NCBI GenBank assembly: GCA_029977605.1
Contig: JAPOKN010000006.1
Span: 1 to 28,951, forward strand
Length of the DNA: 28,951 nucleotides
DNA from: Methanobacteriota archaeon
GTDB lineage: Archaea; Thermoplasmatota; Poseidoniia; MGIII; CG-Epi1
Direction: 5' to 3'
Position 1 is the first letter of the stretch, and each line of letters begins with the position of its first letter. The position numbers and the translations under genes are program-made. Positions 1 through 7,589 of this stretch are shown one piece after another. Below the pieces are notes generated by a model. That model did no database searches. It was not told where the DNA came from and saw only the letters and a program-made list of their open reading frames with translations.

Positions 1-645
1 CAATCCAAGAACAAAAACTATCGAAAGTAGTATTCCAGCCCATTGAGCATTACTTTTTGGTTTCTCACTTAGATTATTGATATTTTCCCAAGTATATGCA
101 TCCTTTATGTTGGTAAACACCATTTTGATAGGTGTATCATCCTTGAATTCATTATTAGTTGGGTCTTTAGATTTTTTATCCTTAACTCTTGTTGACGCCT
201 CTCTTCTTATTTCAGTCCTTAGCCATTTATTTGCTTCACTGGTAAATTTATATTTCTTTCTAATATATGCAACAGTTTGTTTTTCAATTTTTGTATAATC
301 ATTATAATCATTTATTTTTGGGAATATTTTTTTAGTATCTTTAAGATTGATTTCATTTCTATCTTTAGTAATGGCTATTACAAGATTCATTAATTCTCGG
401 TCATATTTTTTTCCATCGATAGTTAATGTAGGTTCTTCTTTATTTTTCCCAGTGATTGCTCTTTTAACTTCACTTCCGATTTTGTCAGTTAAATCACTAA
501 TTTGTTTTTTAATGTCTCCGACGATATTTTTTTCATTTATAGCTACGGCAGAGTCACACATAGGACATGTTGCTTTTCCACCAACATCCTTAGTAGTATT
601 GAAAACGTTGTAGCAAGTTGTACAGCGTATTTTGGACTCAACCAT
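1..645 (-). CDS. Zinc-ribbon, membrane-anchored hypothetical protein (3' end missing)
   Basis: Open frame of 215 codons from an ATG at 643-645 that runs off the left edge with no stop, so the C-terminus is missing. The N-terminus carries a compact zinc ribbon with CxxC pairs at C8/C11 and C27/C30. A long, charged, Lys/Glu-rich middle follows with no recognised domain. At the very edge there is a hydrophobic stretch (NAQWAGILLSIVFVLGL), probably the first part of a transmembrane helix. The visible order (cytosolic ribbon, charged linker, membrane helix) is common in archaeal and bacterial zinc-ribbon membrane proteins of unknown role. It is divergent from uppP, with starts 49 bp apart around a single TATA-like box. 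No function can be assigned; the coding call itself is secure because the frame is long and the ribbon is intact. Confidence 0.8.
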   Translation of the reverse strand, partial: MVESKIRCTTCYNVFNTTKDVGGKATCPMCDSAVAINEKNIVGDIKKQISDLTDKIGSEVKRAITGKNKEEPTLTIDGKKYDRELMNLVIAITKDRNEINLKDTKKIFPKINDYNDYTKIEKQTVAYIRKKYKFTSEANKWLRTEIRREASTRVKDKKSKDPTNNEFKDDTPIKMVFTNIKDAYTWENINNLSEKPKSNAQWAGILLSIVFVLGL

Positions 646-666
646 TGAAACATATTCAACCGTTGG

Positions 667-675
667 TTAAATAAA
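667..675. promoter_or_regulatory. Shared TATA box between divergent zinc-ribbon gene and uppP
   Basis: TTAAATAAA, centred near 671. The uppP ATG lies 23 bp to the right (694) and the zinc-ribbon ATG 26 bp to the left (645). Both distances fit the archaeal TATA-to-start spacing for leaderless mRNAs. No other good TATA box is visible in the 48-bp gap, so one box probably serves both directions. Inference from spacing only. Confidence 0.5.
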
Positions 676-693
676 CATGACGATTGGGCAGTT

Positions 694-1506
694 ATGGACT
701 GGTGGATGGCTATAATTCTTGGGATATTGCAAGGAATTACAGAGTGGTTACCCATAAGCAGTAGCGGGCATTTAGCAATCTTTCAGCATTACTTTGAAGA
801 AGAACCACCTATACTTTTTGATGTAATTTTGCATTTAGGATCTTTACTTGTAGTTTCATACATTTTAAAGGAAGAGATAAGCGATTTTTTAGGAGCCGTT
901 CCTTCAATTATAAGAAAAATAAATGGAAAAAGTAGCTTTAATGAAGAAGAAAGATTAGTTTTATTGGTAGCTATTGCCTCAGTACCCACAGCATTGTTTG
1001 GGTTGGCATTTGATGGAGATATTATTCAAAATTTTTATGAAGAAATGTACTTGGTAGGTACCTGCTTAATTATCACAGGTATTGTTATCTGGTTTTCTAA
1101 GAATTATAATAATAATTTAAGTTTTTCAAATTTATCATATTCAAAAACATTTTGTATAGGAGTTGTTCAAGGTTTATCTATTCTTCCAGGAATCTCTCGT
1201 TCAGGTACTACGATTGCATTTCTTAGAATTTTTGGATTAGAACCAATTAAAGCGGCCAGATTTTCGTTTCTTATCTTTATTCCCGCAATTATTGGAGCCA
1301 CTTTTCTTAAATTAAATGAAGCTGGAGATACACTTGAAGAGGTTGGTTTGGTATCAATTTTACTAGGTTTTTCATTTTCAGTAATTTCTAGTTTCGTATC
1401 TATTAAATTCTTATTAGCTGTAATCAATAGCCAAAAATTCCATTATTTCACTCCTTATTGCTTAATGGTCGGCACTTTTTTGATATTTGAGAGTTCTTTA
1501 ATTTAA
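694..1506 (+). CDS. uppP: Undecaprenyl-diphosphatase family protein (UppP/BacA)
   Basis: Polyprenyl-diphosphate phosphatase of the BacA/UppP family. It is an integral membrane enzyme that dephosphorylates the lipid carrier pyrophosphate left after glycan transfer, so that the carrier can be reloaded. The 270 residues match the usual family length. Both family signatures are present: EWLPISSSGHL at residues 17-27, with the conserved Glu, Ser and His, and PGISRSG near residues 165-171, with the conserved Arg. Multiple hydrophobic helices run through the protein. In archaea the substrate is presumably a dolichol-type polyprenyl diphosphate used for protein or surface glycosylation, which fits the glycosyltransferase and UDP-sugar genes elsewhere in the window. 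The start at 694 sits 23 bp after a TATA-like box, so the mRNA is probably leaderless. The 3' end overlaps the convergent lipoprotein gene by 9 bp. Confidence 0.93.
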   Translation: MDWWMAIILGILQGITEWLPISSSGHLAIFQHYFEEEPPILFDVILHLGSLLVVSYILKEEISDFLGAVPSIIRKINGKSSFNEEERLVLLVAIASVPTALFGLAFDGDIIQNFYEEMYLVGTCLIITGIVIWFSKNYNNNLSFSNLSYSKTFCIGVVQGLSILPGISRSGTTIAFLRIFGLEPIKAARFSFLIFIPAIIGATFLKLNEAGDTLEEVGLVSILLGFSFSVISSFVSIKFLLAVINSQKFHYFTPYCLMVGTFLIFESSLI

Positions 1507-2085
1507 CTGCTCACTTTCAACTTTAATATCATAATTTCCGGAATAGACTAATGCTCCGACACCCTCGAATCCTGAACCCGAAATTTTAATTGTCCAAGTT
1601 CCGTATATAGGTGGTAAAACTAGTAATCTTTCACTTACAGGATTATTCCATGTTACTATTTCGTAGCCTTCTCCGTGCTGTCCACCTGTAGGATCTATTA
1701 GGCTAAAATCTAATGTTCCAGCTGGCCCTTCGCTTGGTTGGTTACCTCCAACAAGTTCGTACACTACGCTCAATGTAAGTTCAACGTATTTTGCTTCCCA
1801 TTCACTTTCGATAACAAACGAATATGTACTTATTTCCCAAGAAAGATTTTGAAGAGGCTTTTGAAATTGAAGAGGGTCTTCAACAATATCAGCTATAGCA
1901 TTAGTTACAGTCTCTTGGTCTTGATTTGGATCAGGTGCAAAATTTCCTTGTGTACTCCACACTTCAATTGTAGAGTAAGTTCTCTCTTTTTCAGGCACAA
2001 GCCGGTCCATCAAACCGTTCATTGCAGGTACGTCAATACATCCTATTGACAAAAACATCACAGTGACTGCTAAGGCTAACCTCAC
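1498..2085 (-). CDS. Predicted secreted lipoprotein of unknown function
   Basis: Predicted lipoprotein exported to the cell surface. With the GTG start at 2085 the protein begins M-R followed by a hydrophobic segment (LALAVTVMFLSIG) and a lipobox Cys at residue 16, a very clean lipoprotein signal. The mature part (about 180 residues) is acidic and rich in beta-strand-like stretches. Its C-terminal half (LDFSLIDPTGG, YGTWTIKISGSG) resembles jelly-roll or P-domain-like modules of secreted proteins, but this is only a resemblance. A longer reading from a TTG at 2100 (five more residues) is possible. The GTG is preferred because a TATA-like TAAATAAAAG at 2107-2116 lies about 26 bp upstream of it, as expected for a leaderless transcript. 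The gene is convergent with uppP, overlapping by 9 bp, and divergent from gltX. Its partner or substrate is unknown. Confidence 0.8.
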   Translation of the reverse strand: MRLALAVTVMFLSIGCIDVPAMNGLMDRLVPEKERTYSTIEVWSTQGNFAPDPNQDQETVTNAIADIVEDPLQFQKPLQNLSWEISTYSFVIESEWEAKYVELTLSVVYELVGGNQPSEGPAGTLDFSLIDPTGGQHGEGYEIVTWNNPVSERLLVLPPIYGTWTIKISGSGFEGVGALVYSGNYDIKVESEQLN

Positions 2086-2106
2086 AAAGTTTGGATTCAA
2101 AAGGAG

Positions 2107-2116
2107 TAAATAAAAG
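2107..2116 (-). promoter_or_regulatory. TATA box for the lipoprotein gene
   Basis: TAAATAAAAG on the plus strand (CTTTTATTTA read in the direction of the gene). It is centred 26 bp upstream of the GTG at 2085, which is the argument for that start over the TTG at 2100. Confidence 0.4.
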
Positions 2117-2142
2117 ATTTTGTAGTTACTAAAAGGCCTAAA

Positions 2143-2149
2143 CCCCCCC
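2143..2149 (+). promoter_or_regulatory. C-tract promoter element of gltX
   Basis: Seven C residues directly after a weak TATA-like CCTAAA, ending 15 bp before the GTG start at 2164. The same arrangement (A/T box, then C-run, then TTC) recurs upstream of L7Ae, nmd3, purF and L37e in this window. See the finding on this motif. Confidence 0.4.
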
Positions 2150-2163
2150 TTCTTTCAGCATAT

Positions 2164-3783
2164 GTGCCGGACGTCAAGGACAAGCTTTTGGAATTAGCTA
2201 AAATTGAAGCTGCTCAATATGGAGAGGCTAAAGCTAAGAGTGTTATCGGAAAAGCAATGGGAAAGTACCCCGAATTCCGTAGTCAAGCTAAGGACTTAAT
2301 GTCAATTATTGACGAAGTTATTGAAGAAGTAAATTCTCTTGATGTCAATGATTTAAAATCTTACTTGCCAAAAAAGAAGAAACCGGTAAAATCAGAACCC
2401 AAAGAACTGCCACCTTTGAATAAATCCAAAAATGTTGTTTTACGATTTGCACCCGGTCCGAGTGGCCCTCTTCACTTAGGACATACCAGAGCTTTAGCTC
2501 TTAACAATTATTACAAAAAGAGATACAACGGGAAGCTAATACTAAGACTAGAGGACACAAATCCAAATGCTATAGATTCAGATGCTTATGAGATGATTCA
2601 AGATGATTTAAAATGGTTGGGCATTGAAGCTGATAAAGTCATAATTCAATCAGAGAGGATTGATACTTATTACGAGGATATTCGTAAAATTATATCAGAA
2701 GGTGGAGCTTACGTAACTAAATCTGATGCAGAAGAGTGGAGGGTTCTAAAAAGGCAGAAAAAAGCTCATCCCGATCGCGATAGAAATCCAGAAATTCAAA
2801 TCAAAGAGTTTGAATCTTTGTTAAAAGACGAGAATGGAATAGTAGTTATCAAAACAAATTTAGAAGATCCAAATCCAGCACTTAGGGACTTTGTTGCTTT
2901 TAGGATTGTTGATTCCCCTCATCCTTTACAAAAATCTAAATACAGATTGTGGCCTCTCTATAATTTTGCGGTGGCAATTGATGATTACAGGTTAGGTATC
3001 ACCCATGTCCTTAGAGGCAAGGATCATTTGAATAATACAGAAAAACAGAAATGGATTTACAAATACATGGGGTGGGATGAGCCAGAATTCATCCATTACG
3101 GCCTTGTATCAATTCCAAAAACCAATCTAAAGACAAGTAAAATTCGTCAATCTATTTCAGAAGGTGAGTATAGTGGTTGGGACGATTGCAGAATTGCGAC
3201 TATCAGGGCTTTAGCAAGGAGAGGTTATTCATCAGAGACGTTTAGTAAGTACTGGGAGGCTTCTGGAGTAAAAGAAGTAGATATCAAGTTTTCATGGCAA
3301 AATTTTGATGCAATGAACAAAGATTTGATTGATGCTAAAAGTAAAAGATTATTTTTTGTTTCTGAGCCTAAAGAATTTACCTTCAAAACTGGAGAGACAA
3401 TTACTAAAGAAGCACCTTGGCACCCTGATAACAAAGATTTAGGGAATAGAGTAGAAATTATCAAGTCAGGTTCTAAGATTTACTTGCCGGGTGCAGACCT
3501 AGGTAAAATCCAGGATTATTCAGAAATTCGTCTGAAAAATCTCTGTAATGTTAAAATCAATGGTAATACTTTAGAGTTTACAGATTTTGAGCATAAGAAA
3601 GGAATTCCAATATTCCAGTGGTGTTCAGCGAGTAAAAATATAAAATTATATTATCCAGATGGAGTCGTAAATAGTGGTTTAGTCGAAGATAATATAGATG
3701 ATTTAGATAATACCGTGGTTCAGTTTGAAAGAACAGGTTTTGTTAGATTGGAGGGAGACAAAGCGTTTTTCTTACACCGCTAA
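2164..3783 (+). CDS. gltX: Glutamyl-tRNA synthetase, archaeal (GlnRS-like) type
   Basis: Charges tRNA-Glu with glutamate; in most archaea it also charges tRNA-Gln for later amidation. It is a class I synthetase of 539 aa, near the usual archaeal size. The N-terminal region (IGKAMGKYPEFR) is the helical extension typical of archaeal/eukaryotic GluRS. The Rossmann core has the HIGH-type motif HLGH at residues 104-107 and the KMSKS-type loop KTSK at 323-326. The remaining C-terminal part fits the beta-barrel anticodon-binding domain of the archaeal/GlnRS subgroup. The start is GTG; the ATG at 2162 is out of frame. The distance to the upstream TATA-like/C-tract region suggests a leaderless or nearly leaderless mRNA. 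dmeF follows after 9 bp, so the two are probably co-transcribed. Confidence 0.95.
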   Translation: MPDVKDKLLELAKIEAAQYGEAKAKSVIGKAMGKYPEFRSQAKDLMSIIDEVIEEVNSLDVNDLKSYLPKKKKPVKSEPKELPPLNKSKNVVLRFAPGPSGPLHLGHTRALALNNYYKKRYNGKLILRLEDTNPNAIDSDAYEMIQDDLKWLGIEADKVIIQSERIDTYYEDIRKIISEGGAYVTKSDAEEWRVLKRQKKAHPDRDRNPEIQIKEFESLLKDENGIVVIKTNLEDPNPALRDFVAFRIVDSPHPLQKSKYRLWPLYNFAVAIDDYRLGITHVLRGKDHLNNTEKQKWIYKYMGWDEPEFIHYGLVSIPKTNLKTSKIRQSISEGEYSGWDDCRIATIRALARRGYSSETFSKYWEASGVKEVDIKFSWQNFDAMNKDLIDAKSKRLFFVSEPKEFTFKTGETITKEAPWHPDNKDLGNRVEIIKSGSKIYLPGADLGKIQDYSEIRLKNLCNVKINGNTLEFTDFEHKKGIPIFQWCSASKNIKLYYPDGVVNSGLVEDNIDDLDNTVVQFERTGFVRLEGDKAFFLHR

Positions 3784-3792
3784 TACGATATT

Positions 3793-4635
3793 ATGTCAGT
3801 AGGCCACCACCATCATCATCACCATGAAATAGAAGATGAAGAATCTGAACGAAAGACACGTATTGTGGTAATAATTACATTAGTGACTATGGTGATAGAG
3901 ATTTATGCAGGAATAGTAACAAAATCAATGGGCTTGTTAGCTGATGGTTGGCACATGGGTACGCACGCGGGTGCGTTATCAATAACTCTCTATGCTTATT
4001 ATTATGCCAGAACTGAAGAATCGGTAAAAGACAAGAGAGAATCTGTGATGGCTCTTGCAGGTTTTACTTCAGGAATTATTTTAGCTTTAGTTGCGATATA
4101 CATCGGACTAGAATCTCTTGATAAAGTAGTTAATCCTCCAGATATTCAGTTTAGGGAGGCTATAGCAGTTGCATTTTTTGGTTTATTAGTAAACATTGCT
4201 TGTGCCTACATTCTTGGAATTGAAGGACGCCACCATGACCATGCCCACGACCATGACCATGCCCACGACCATGACCATGCCCACGACCATGCCCACGACC
4301 ATGCCCACGATGGCCCTAAAAATTCTGAGAGAGGAACTTGGAATGTTGCCTTGAACACTTACAAGGAAGATTTTGATACTGTAAAATCTGTTTTCGATAG
4401 TTATGTTACTCCTGCGGACGAGATAGATGATTTAAATCGAAGAGGAGCATACATGCATGTTTTAGCTGACGCTTTAGTATCAGTTTTAATCCTTATTGCT
4501 TTAATTTTAGGTATGTTTTTCCCTAAATTAGCTATTTTAGATCCTCTAATAGGTATAATTGGAGGTGTTATTATTGCTCGCTGGGCTCTCAGTTTAATTA
4601 CCGAAAGTAAAAATCAACTTCTTGGAATAGATTAA
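3793..4635 (+). CDS. dmeF: DmeF-type cation diffusion facilitator (Co2+/Ni2+ efflux)
   Basis: Proton-driven divalent-metal exporter of the CDF family, DmeF subgroup, predicted to export Co2+ or Ni2+ through the cytoplasmic membrane. The diagnostic TM2 motif LLADGWHMGTHAGAL (around residues 49-62) has H54xxxH58 instead of the HxxxD of zinc-type ZitB/ZnT proteins. TM5 has the usual HxxxD (HVLAD). About six membrane segments are visible. The cytosolic N-terminus carries seven consecutive His (residues 5-11). A second His/Asp/Ala-rich loop (residues 147-173) sits between TM4 and TM5, as is usual in this family for metal capture. The loop is encoded by tandem DNA repeats. It follows gltX by 9 bp and its stop overlaps the convergent glycosyltransferase gene. 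The DmeF assignment comes from remembered family motifs; the metal is inferred. Confidence 0.88.
   Translation: MSVGHHHHHHHEIEDEESERKTRIVVIITLVTMVIEIYAGIVTKSMGLLADGWHMGTHAGALSITLYAYYYARTEESVKDKRESVMALAGFTSGIILALVAIYIGLESLDKVVNPPDIQFREAIAVAFFGLLVNIACAYILGIEGRHHDHAHDHDHAHDHDHAHDHAHDHAHDGPKNSERGTWNVALNTYKEDFDTVKSVFDSYVTPADEIDDLNRRGAYMHVLADALVSVLILIALILGMFFPKLAILDPLIGIIGGVIIARWALSLITESKNQLLGID
4237..4308 (+). repeat. In-frame His/Asp/Ala minisatellite in dmeF
   Basis: Tandem repeats built from the codons gac-cat and gcc-cac. Units of 18 bp (DHAHDH) run three times, followed by 12-bp units (AHDH). They encode the metal-binding cytosolic loop of the exporter. The stretch is much more GC-rich than its surroundings and is almost identical at the DNA level, so copy number is likely to vary between strains through slippage. 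Confidence 0.85.
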
Positions 4636-5609
4636 AGTTTGGATACAATATCATGCATCTTTGGCCTATTCGTTAACTTAGAGATTAGCCTCTCTCGAGC
4701 TATTTTGATATTTTTGTTTCTTTCTTCGCCATTCCATTCGTAAAACCGGTTGATACATTTTTCTAATTCATTGACATTTGTAAATAATCCTTTTTCATCA
4801 ACAATTTCTTCGGCACCATCCCAATCTTTACTGATTGCCCAGCATCCCGTAGCAACACCTTCAACAATTGAAGTTTGGGTTCCTTCGTGAACTGAATTAG
4901 AAATAATACAATCGTTTGAGTTATACCACTTGTTTAAGTCTTTCACATAACCTTCTATTGTAATTTTATGTTCTAAATTATTTTCAATTATGTGGCGCTT
5001 AATTTTTCCAGAATATACATCATCTTTTGCTTTGCCCGCGATACTAAGTTTAATCTCGGGTAATTTCATTTCTCCAAAGTATTCAACAAATTCCAAGACA
5101 CCTTTTCTTGGCTCGATATTCCCCAGCATTCCAATTTGCATAGTTTTTTCCTTTTGGATTAACGGAAAGTCTTCAAAATTTAGGTTATCGTATGTAACAA
5201 AAGTTTTTCCCTTATAGTCTCCTTTTGCATGGAATTTTCTCTCCATAGCTTCGCTAATGAATAGGATAGAATCAATGTTATTCCATTGAATTTCATCATA
5301 ATGTCTGTCAAGTTCAAATCGGTGCATTCTACATGCTAAAACATTTTTGTAATTTTTTTTCGAAAGCCATCTTAGATAGTGTGTAGCCCATTCACAAAAT
5401 ACGATATCCGCCCATTTGGCTAATTTTGGCAGTTGTGTTCTAATTTCCCATTTATTCTTTAAAGCTCGTAGTAAATCTAGGGGGGTTCTAATTTTTGGAG
5501 GTGAGCGCGGAGGGTTGAATATTCTGAGTTCAAATTTTTCCTCCCATTCAGGTATATTTTGTTTAATGAAATGATCATTATCAATTACTAAAGCGACCTT
5601 CTTTTTCAT
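4632..5609 (-). CDS. GT-B glycosyltransferase, family 4-like
   Basis: Predicted retaining glycosyltransferase of the GT4 type with a GT-B fold, cytosolic, transferring a sugar from a nucleotide donor to a surface glycan or lipid acceptor. The 325 residues are slightly short for the family. The C-terminal half shows the typical start of the donor domain (IGMLGNIEPRKGVLEFVEYF, about residue 160 on). It also has the Glu-rich donor-binding motif EGTQTSIVEGVA near residue 242, matching the EX7E pattern. The N-terminal half is divergent, as expected for the acceptor domain. The ATG overlaps the stop of the HPr-kinase-like gene by 4 bp (ATGA), so the two are translationally coupled and probably act together. 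The 3' end is convergent with dmeF, overlapping by 4 bp. Donor and acceptor are unknown. Confidence 0.82.
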   Translation of the reverse strand: MKKKVALVIDNDHFIKQNIPEWEEKFELRIFNPPRSPPKIRTPLDLLRALKNKWEIRTQLPKLAKWADIVFCEWATHYLRWLSKKNYKNVLACRMHRFELDRHYDEIQWNNIDSILFISEAMERKFHAKGDYKGKTFVTYDNLNFEDFPLIQKEKTMQIGMLGNIEPRKGVLEFVEYFGEMKLPEIKLSIAGKAKDDVYSGKIKRHIIENNLEHKITIEGYVKDLNKWYNSNDCIISNSVHEGTQTSIVEGVATGCWAISKDWDGAEEIVDEKGLFTNVNELEKCINRFYEWNGEERNKNIKIARERLISKLTNRPKMHDIVSKL

Positions 5610-6649
5610 CTTCCTATTGTAACCTTTTTACACTTTGATAAACCATCTTTGATGATTTCTTCTTCTTTTGCACCGTTATTGTAAATATCAGACGGACCAT
5701 ACAGAAAATCTACTGCTGCTTTCATTTTTTTGTAAAAATAATCTTCATCATCATTTACACTTCTCAAACGATAAGATAATTTTTCTAAATCAACTTTTTC
5801 GGTATTCATTAAGATTTTAAATTCTTCAACATCAGTTGCTTTTTTTGCACACTCAATTCCTAAGTCGGCTGGCTTATACCTCGAGTGAAGTTTTGTTTTT
5901 GTGATGTATGCAACAGATTCCCAACTTCCCCTTAGCGGTCCTTTATTCCATGGTTTTTCGAGAGCATTGTTTGCTCTTTTATTCCACCAATTTAGCCACT
6001 TAAATCTAATAGGGCTATAAGCTCTTTCAATTAGCCAAGGATTAGCATCAAAATTATATCCAAATAAATTAATTCTCAAAGGATAGGGATGAATTTTACC
6101 ATTTTTATCCATGATTACTTTGTCATCTCCAAGGTATTCACCACCTTTTTCTAAGCACTTTAGTAAACCATTAGTTTTTCCAGAATGTGACCAGCCACAG
6201 TATACGAATGCTTTTCCTTTTATTACGGCAGATGATGCGTGAAGAAGAGTCTTGTTCTCAGTAGGCAAATGCCTTCTCAAAAGTGGTGGAAATATGGTAT
6301 TAAAAAGAAATGCAGGAGATGTGTTTTTTTCATATTCAACTACAATATTTTGAGATAGTTTTAGAGGTATTGCAGCCCTACCGCCTTGGTAGCCTTTGGC
6401 ATACATTCTATCTCCAGCCAGCTCAAACTTTGGAGCGCTATTAACAAATTTTAGACTTGCCCTCTTATCAGAACCTGCAACGTTATTAGATGCAGGCAAT
6501 GATTCGACCTCTTTGAATGTGATAGTATTACGTTTACCTTTCTTATTTTCACCGAACGGTAAAAGTTCAGCATCAAAATGTTTTTTCACGGAATCATTGG
6601 CTTCTTCTAAAACAACTCGTAAGTTATCAAATAAGCAGTATTCGCTCAA
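5606..6649 (-). CDS. HPr-kinase-like P-loop protein
   Basis: ATPase/kinase-like protein with the HprK-type P-loop core. The segment HASSAVIKGKAFVYCG leads into a Walker A loop GWSHSGKT, followed by a Walker-B-like LGDDKV. These are the hallmarks of HPr serine-kinase-like proteins often found in glycan and peptide-modification clusters of organisms without a PTS. With the TTG start at 6649 it has 347 aa and Walker A at about residues 152-159. An upstream in-frame TTG at 6706 would add 19 residues but would overlap the sulfotransferase start by 10 bp. The shorter form begins 24-25 bp from a TATA-like TTATAAAG and is preferred. It is coupled to the glycosyltransferase through ATGA. The phosphoryl acceptor is unknown; HPr itself is not expected here. 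Confidence 0.75.
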   Translation of the reverse strand: MSEYCLFDNLRVVLEEANDSVKKHFDAELLPFGENKKGKRNTITFKEVESLPASNNVAGSDKRASLKFVNSAPKFELAGDRMYAKGYQGGRAAIPLKLSQNIVVEYEKNTSPAFLFNTIFPPLLRRHLPTENKTLLHASSAVIKGKAFVYCGWSHSGKTNGLLKCLEKGGEYLGDDKVIMDKNGKIHPYPLRINLFGYNFDANPWLIERAYSPIRFKWLNWWNKRANNALEKPWNKGPLRGSWESVAYITKTKLHSRYKPADLGIECAKKATDVEEFKILMNTEKVDLEKLSYRLRSVNDDEDYFYKKMKAAVDFLYGPSDIYNNGAKEEEIIKDGLSKCKKVTIGR

Positions 6650-6669
6650 TATTTTTCCATTTGTGAGGG

Positions 6670-6677
6670 TTATAAAG
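6670..6677. promoter_or_regulatory. Shared TATA box between HprK-like gene and sulfotransferase
   Basis: TTATAAAG, centre about 6673.5. The sulfotransferase GTG at 6697 lies 23.5 bp to the right. An in-frame TTG of the minus-strand gene lies 24.5 bp to the left (6649). The box is nearly symmetric (CTTTATAA on the other strand), so both leaderless transcripts could start from it. Confidence 0.5.
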
Positions 6678-6696
6678 GGTTGTCCTCTAAGAAATT

Positions 6697-7587
6697 GTGC
6701 TCCCAAACCTGTTAATCATAGGCGTCCCAAAGGCAGGTACGACTTCTATTTTTTCTTATCTTAATTTACACAAGGATGTCTTCGGATCAAATCCAAAAGA
6801 ACCCGGTTATTTCCATCCATTAAGATGGGGTGAAAAGTTAGCAAATATTGCTAAATATGAAAAGGCTTTTTCAGGATATTCTAATCAAAAATATGCTATG
6901 GAAGCGACTCCAGGCTATTTTTACGGAGGTAAGAAAGTATCCGATAAGATGAAAAATCTATTACCTAATTCGAAAGTAATTATAGTTCTTAGAGATCCAA
7001 TTCAGAGACTTTTCTCATTCTACAAGTATAAACTAAGTTTAGGCCATATTGATTCAGGTTTATCTTTTGATGATTATTTAGAAAAATGCAAATCTATGGC
7101 CATTAATGAAAAAATTAAAAAAGAAAATTATGATTTTTGGGGGATGGAGGGTGGCCTCTATGCAGATTTATTGGAAGCTTGGCACTCTACCTACGGAGAT
7201 AATCTCAAGGTATGTTTTTTTGATGATTTAGTAAAAGATAGAGTTCAATTCACGTCTGATATTTGTAGTTGGCTTGGTATTAACTTTGAAAATATAGACT
7301 CTACTAAAATGGTTATTGAAAATAAATCTATGCTGTACCGGAGTAAATCATTGCAAAATTTTGCAATATCATTTGATAAAAATTTGGGAGCTCTCTGGAA
7401 TTTTATGCCTTTTGTAAAAAAGCCTTTTAGTTTTGTTTATAATTTATTCAATTCAAAACCACATAATGCTGTTCTCAGTAGTTCATCAAGAAAAGAGTTA
7501 GAAAAGTTTTATGAAAAAGATATAGCTAAAACGCGTTCTTTCCTTGAGCAAAAGCAAATATCTAACTTTCCTGAATGGATGAACTGA
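6697..7587 (+). CDS. Sulfotransferase domain protein (PAPS-dependent)
   Basis: Transfers a sulfuryl group from PAPS to a hydroxyl or amine, probably on a surface glycan or lipid. The 5'-phosphosulfate-binding loop is PKAGTTS at residues 11-17 straight after the first beta strand. The 3'-phosphate-binding motif is the RDPIQRLFSFYKY region from residue 99. The 296-residue length fits the sulfotransferase 1/heparan-type families. The start codon is GTG, 23-24 bp after a TATA box, so it is leaderless. The first strand begins at residue 3, which is usual for this fold. It faces the HprK-like/glycosyltransferase pair across a 47-bp gap, and the DHH gene follows directly. That context points to decoration of a cell-surface polymer. 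The acceptor cannot be read from the sequence. Confidence 0.9.
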   Translation: MLPNLLIIGVPKAGTTSIFSYLNLHKDVFGSNPKEPGYFHPLRWGEKLANIAKYEKAFSGYSNQKYAMEATPGYFYGGKKVSDKMKNLLPNSKVIIVLRDPIQRLFSFYKYKLSLGHIDSGLSFDDYLEKCKSMAINEKIKKENYDFWGMEGGLYADLLEAWHSTYGDNLKVCFFDDLVKDRVQFTSDICSWLGINFENIDSTKMVIENKSMLYRSKSLQNFAISFDKNLGALWNFMPFVKKPFSFVYNLFNSKPHNAVLSSSSRKELEKFYEKDIAKTRSFLEQKQISNFPEWMN

Positions 7588-7589
7588 TA

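Noticed and set aside
3805..3825. Seven consecutive His codons as an artificial purification tag or vector contamination
   Set aside because: The gene is a native exporter in archaeal context, with a second natural His-rich loop. DmeF-type proteins commonly have such runs.
4237..4308. Short tandem repeats as a CRISPR-like array
   Set aside because: Units are 12-18 bp without spacers and keep the reading frame of the exporter.
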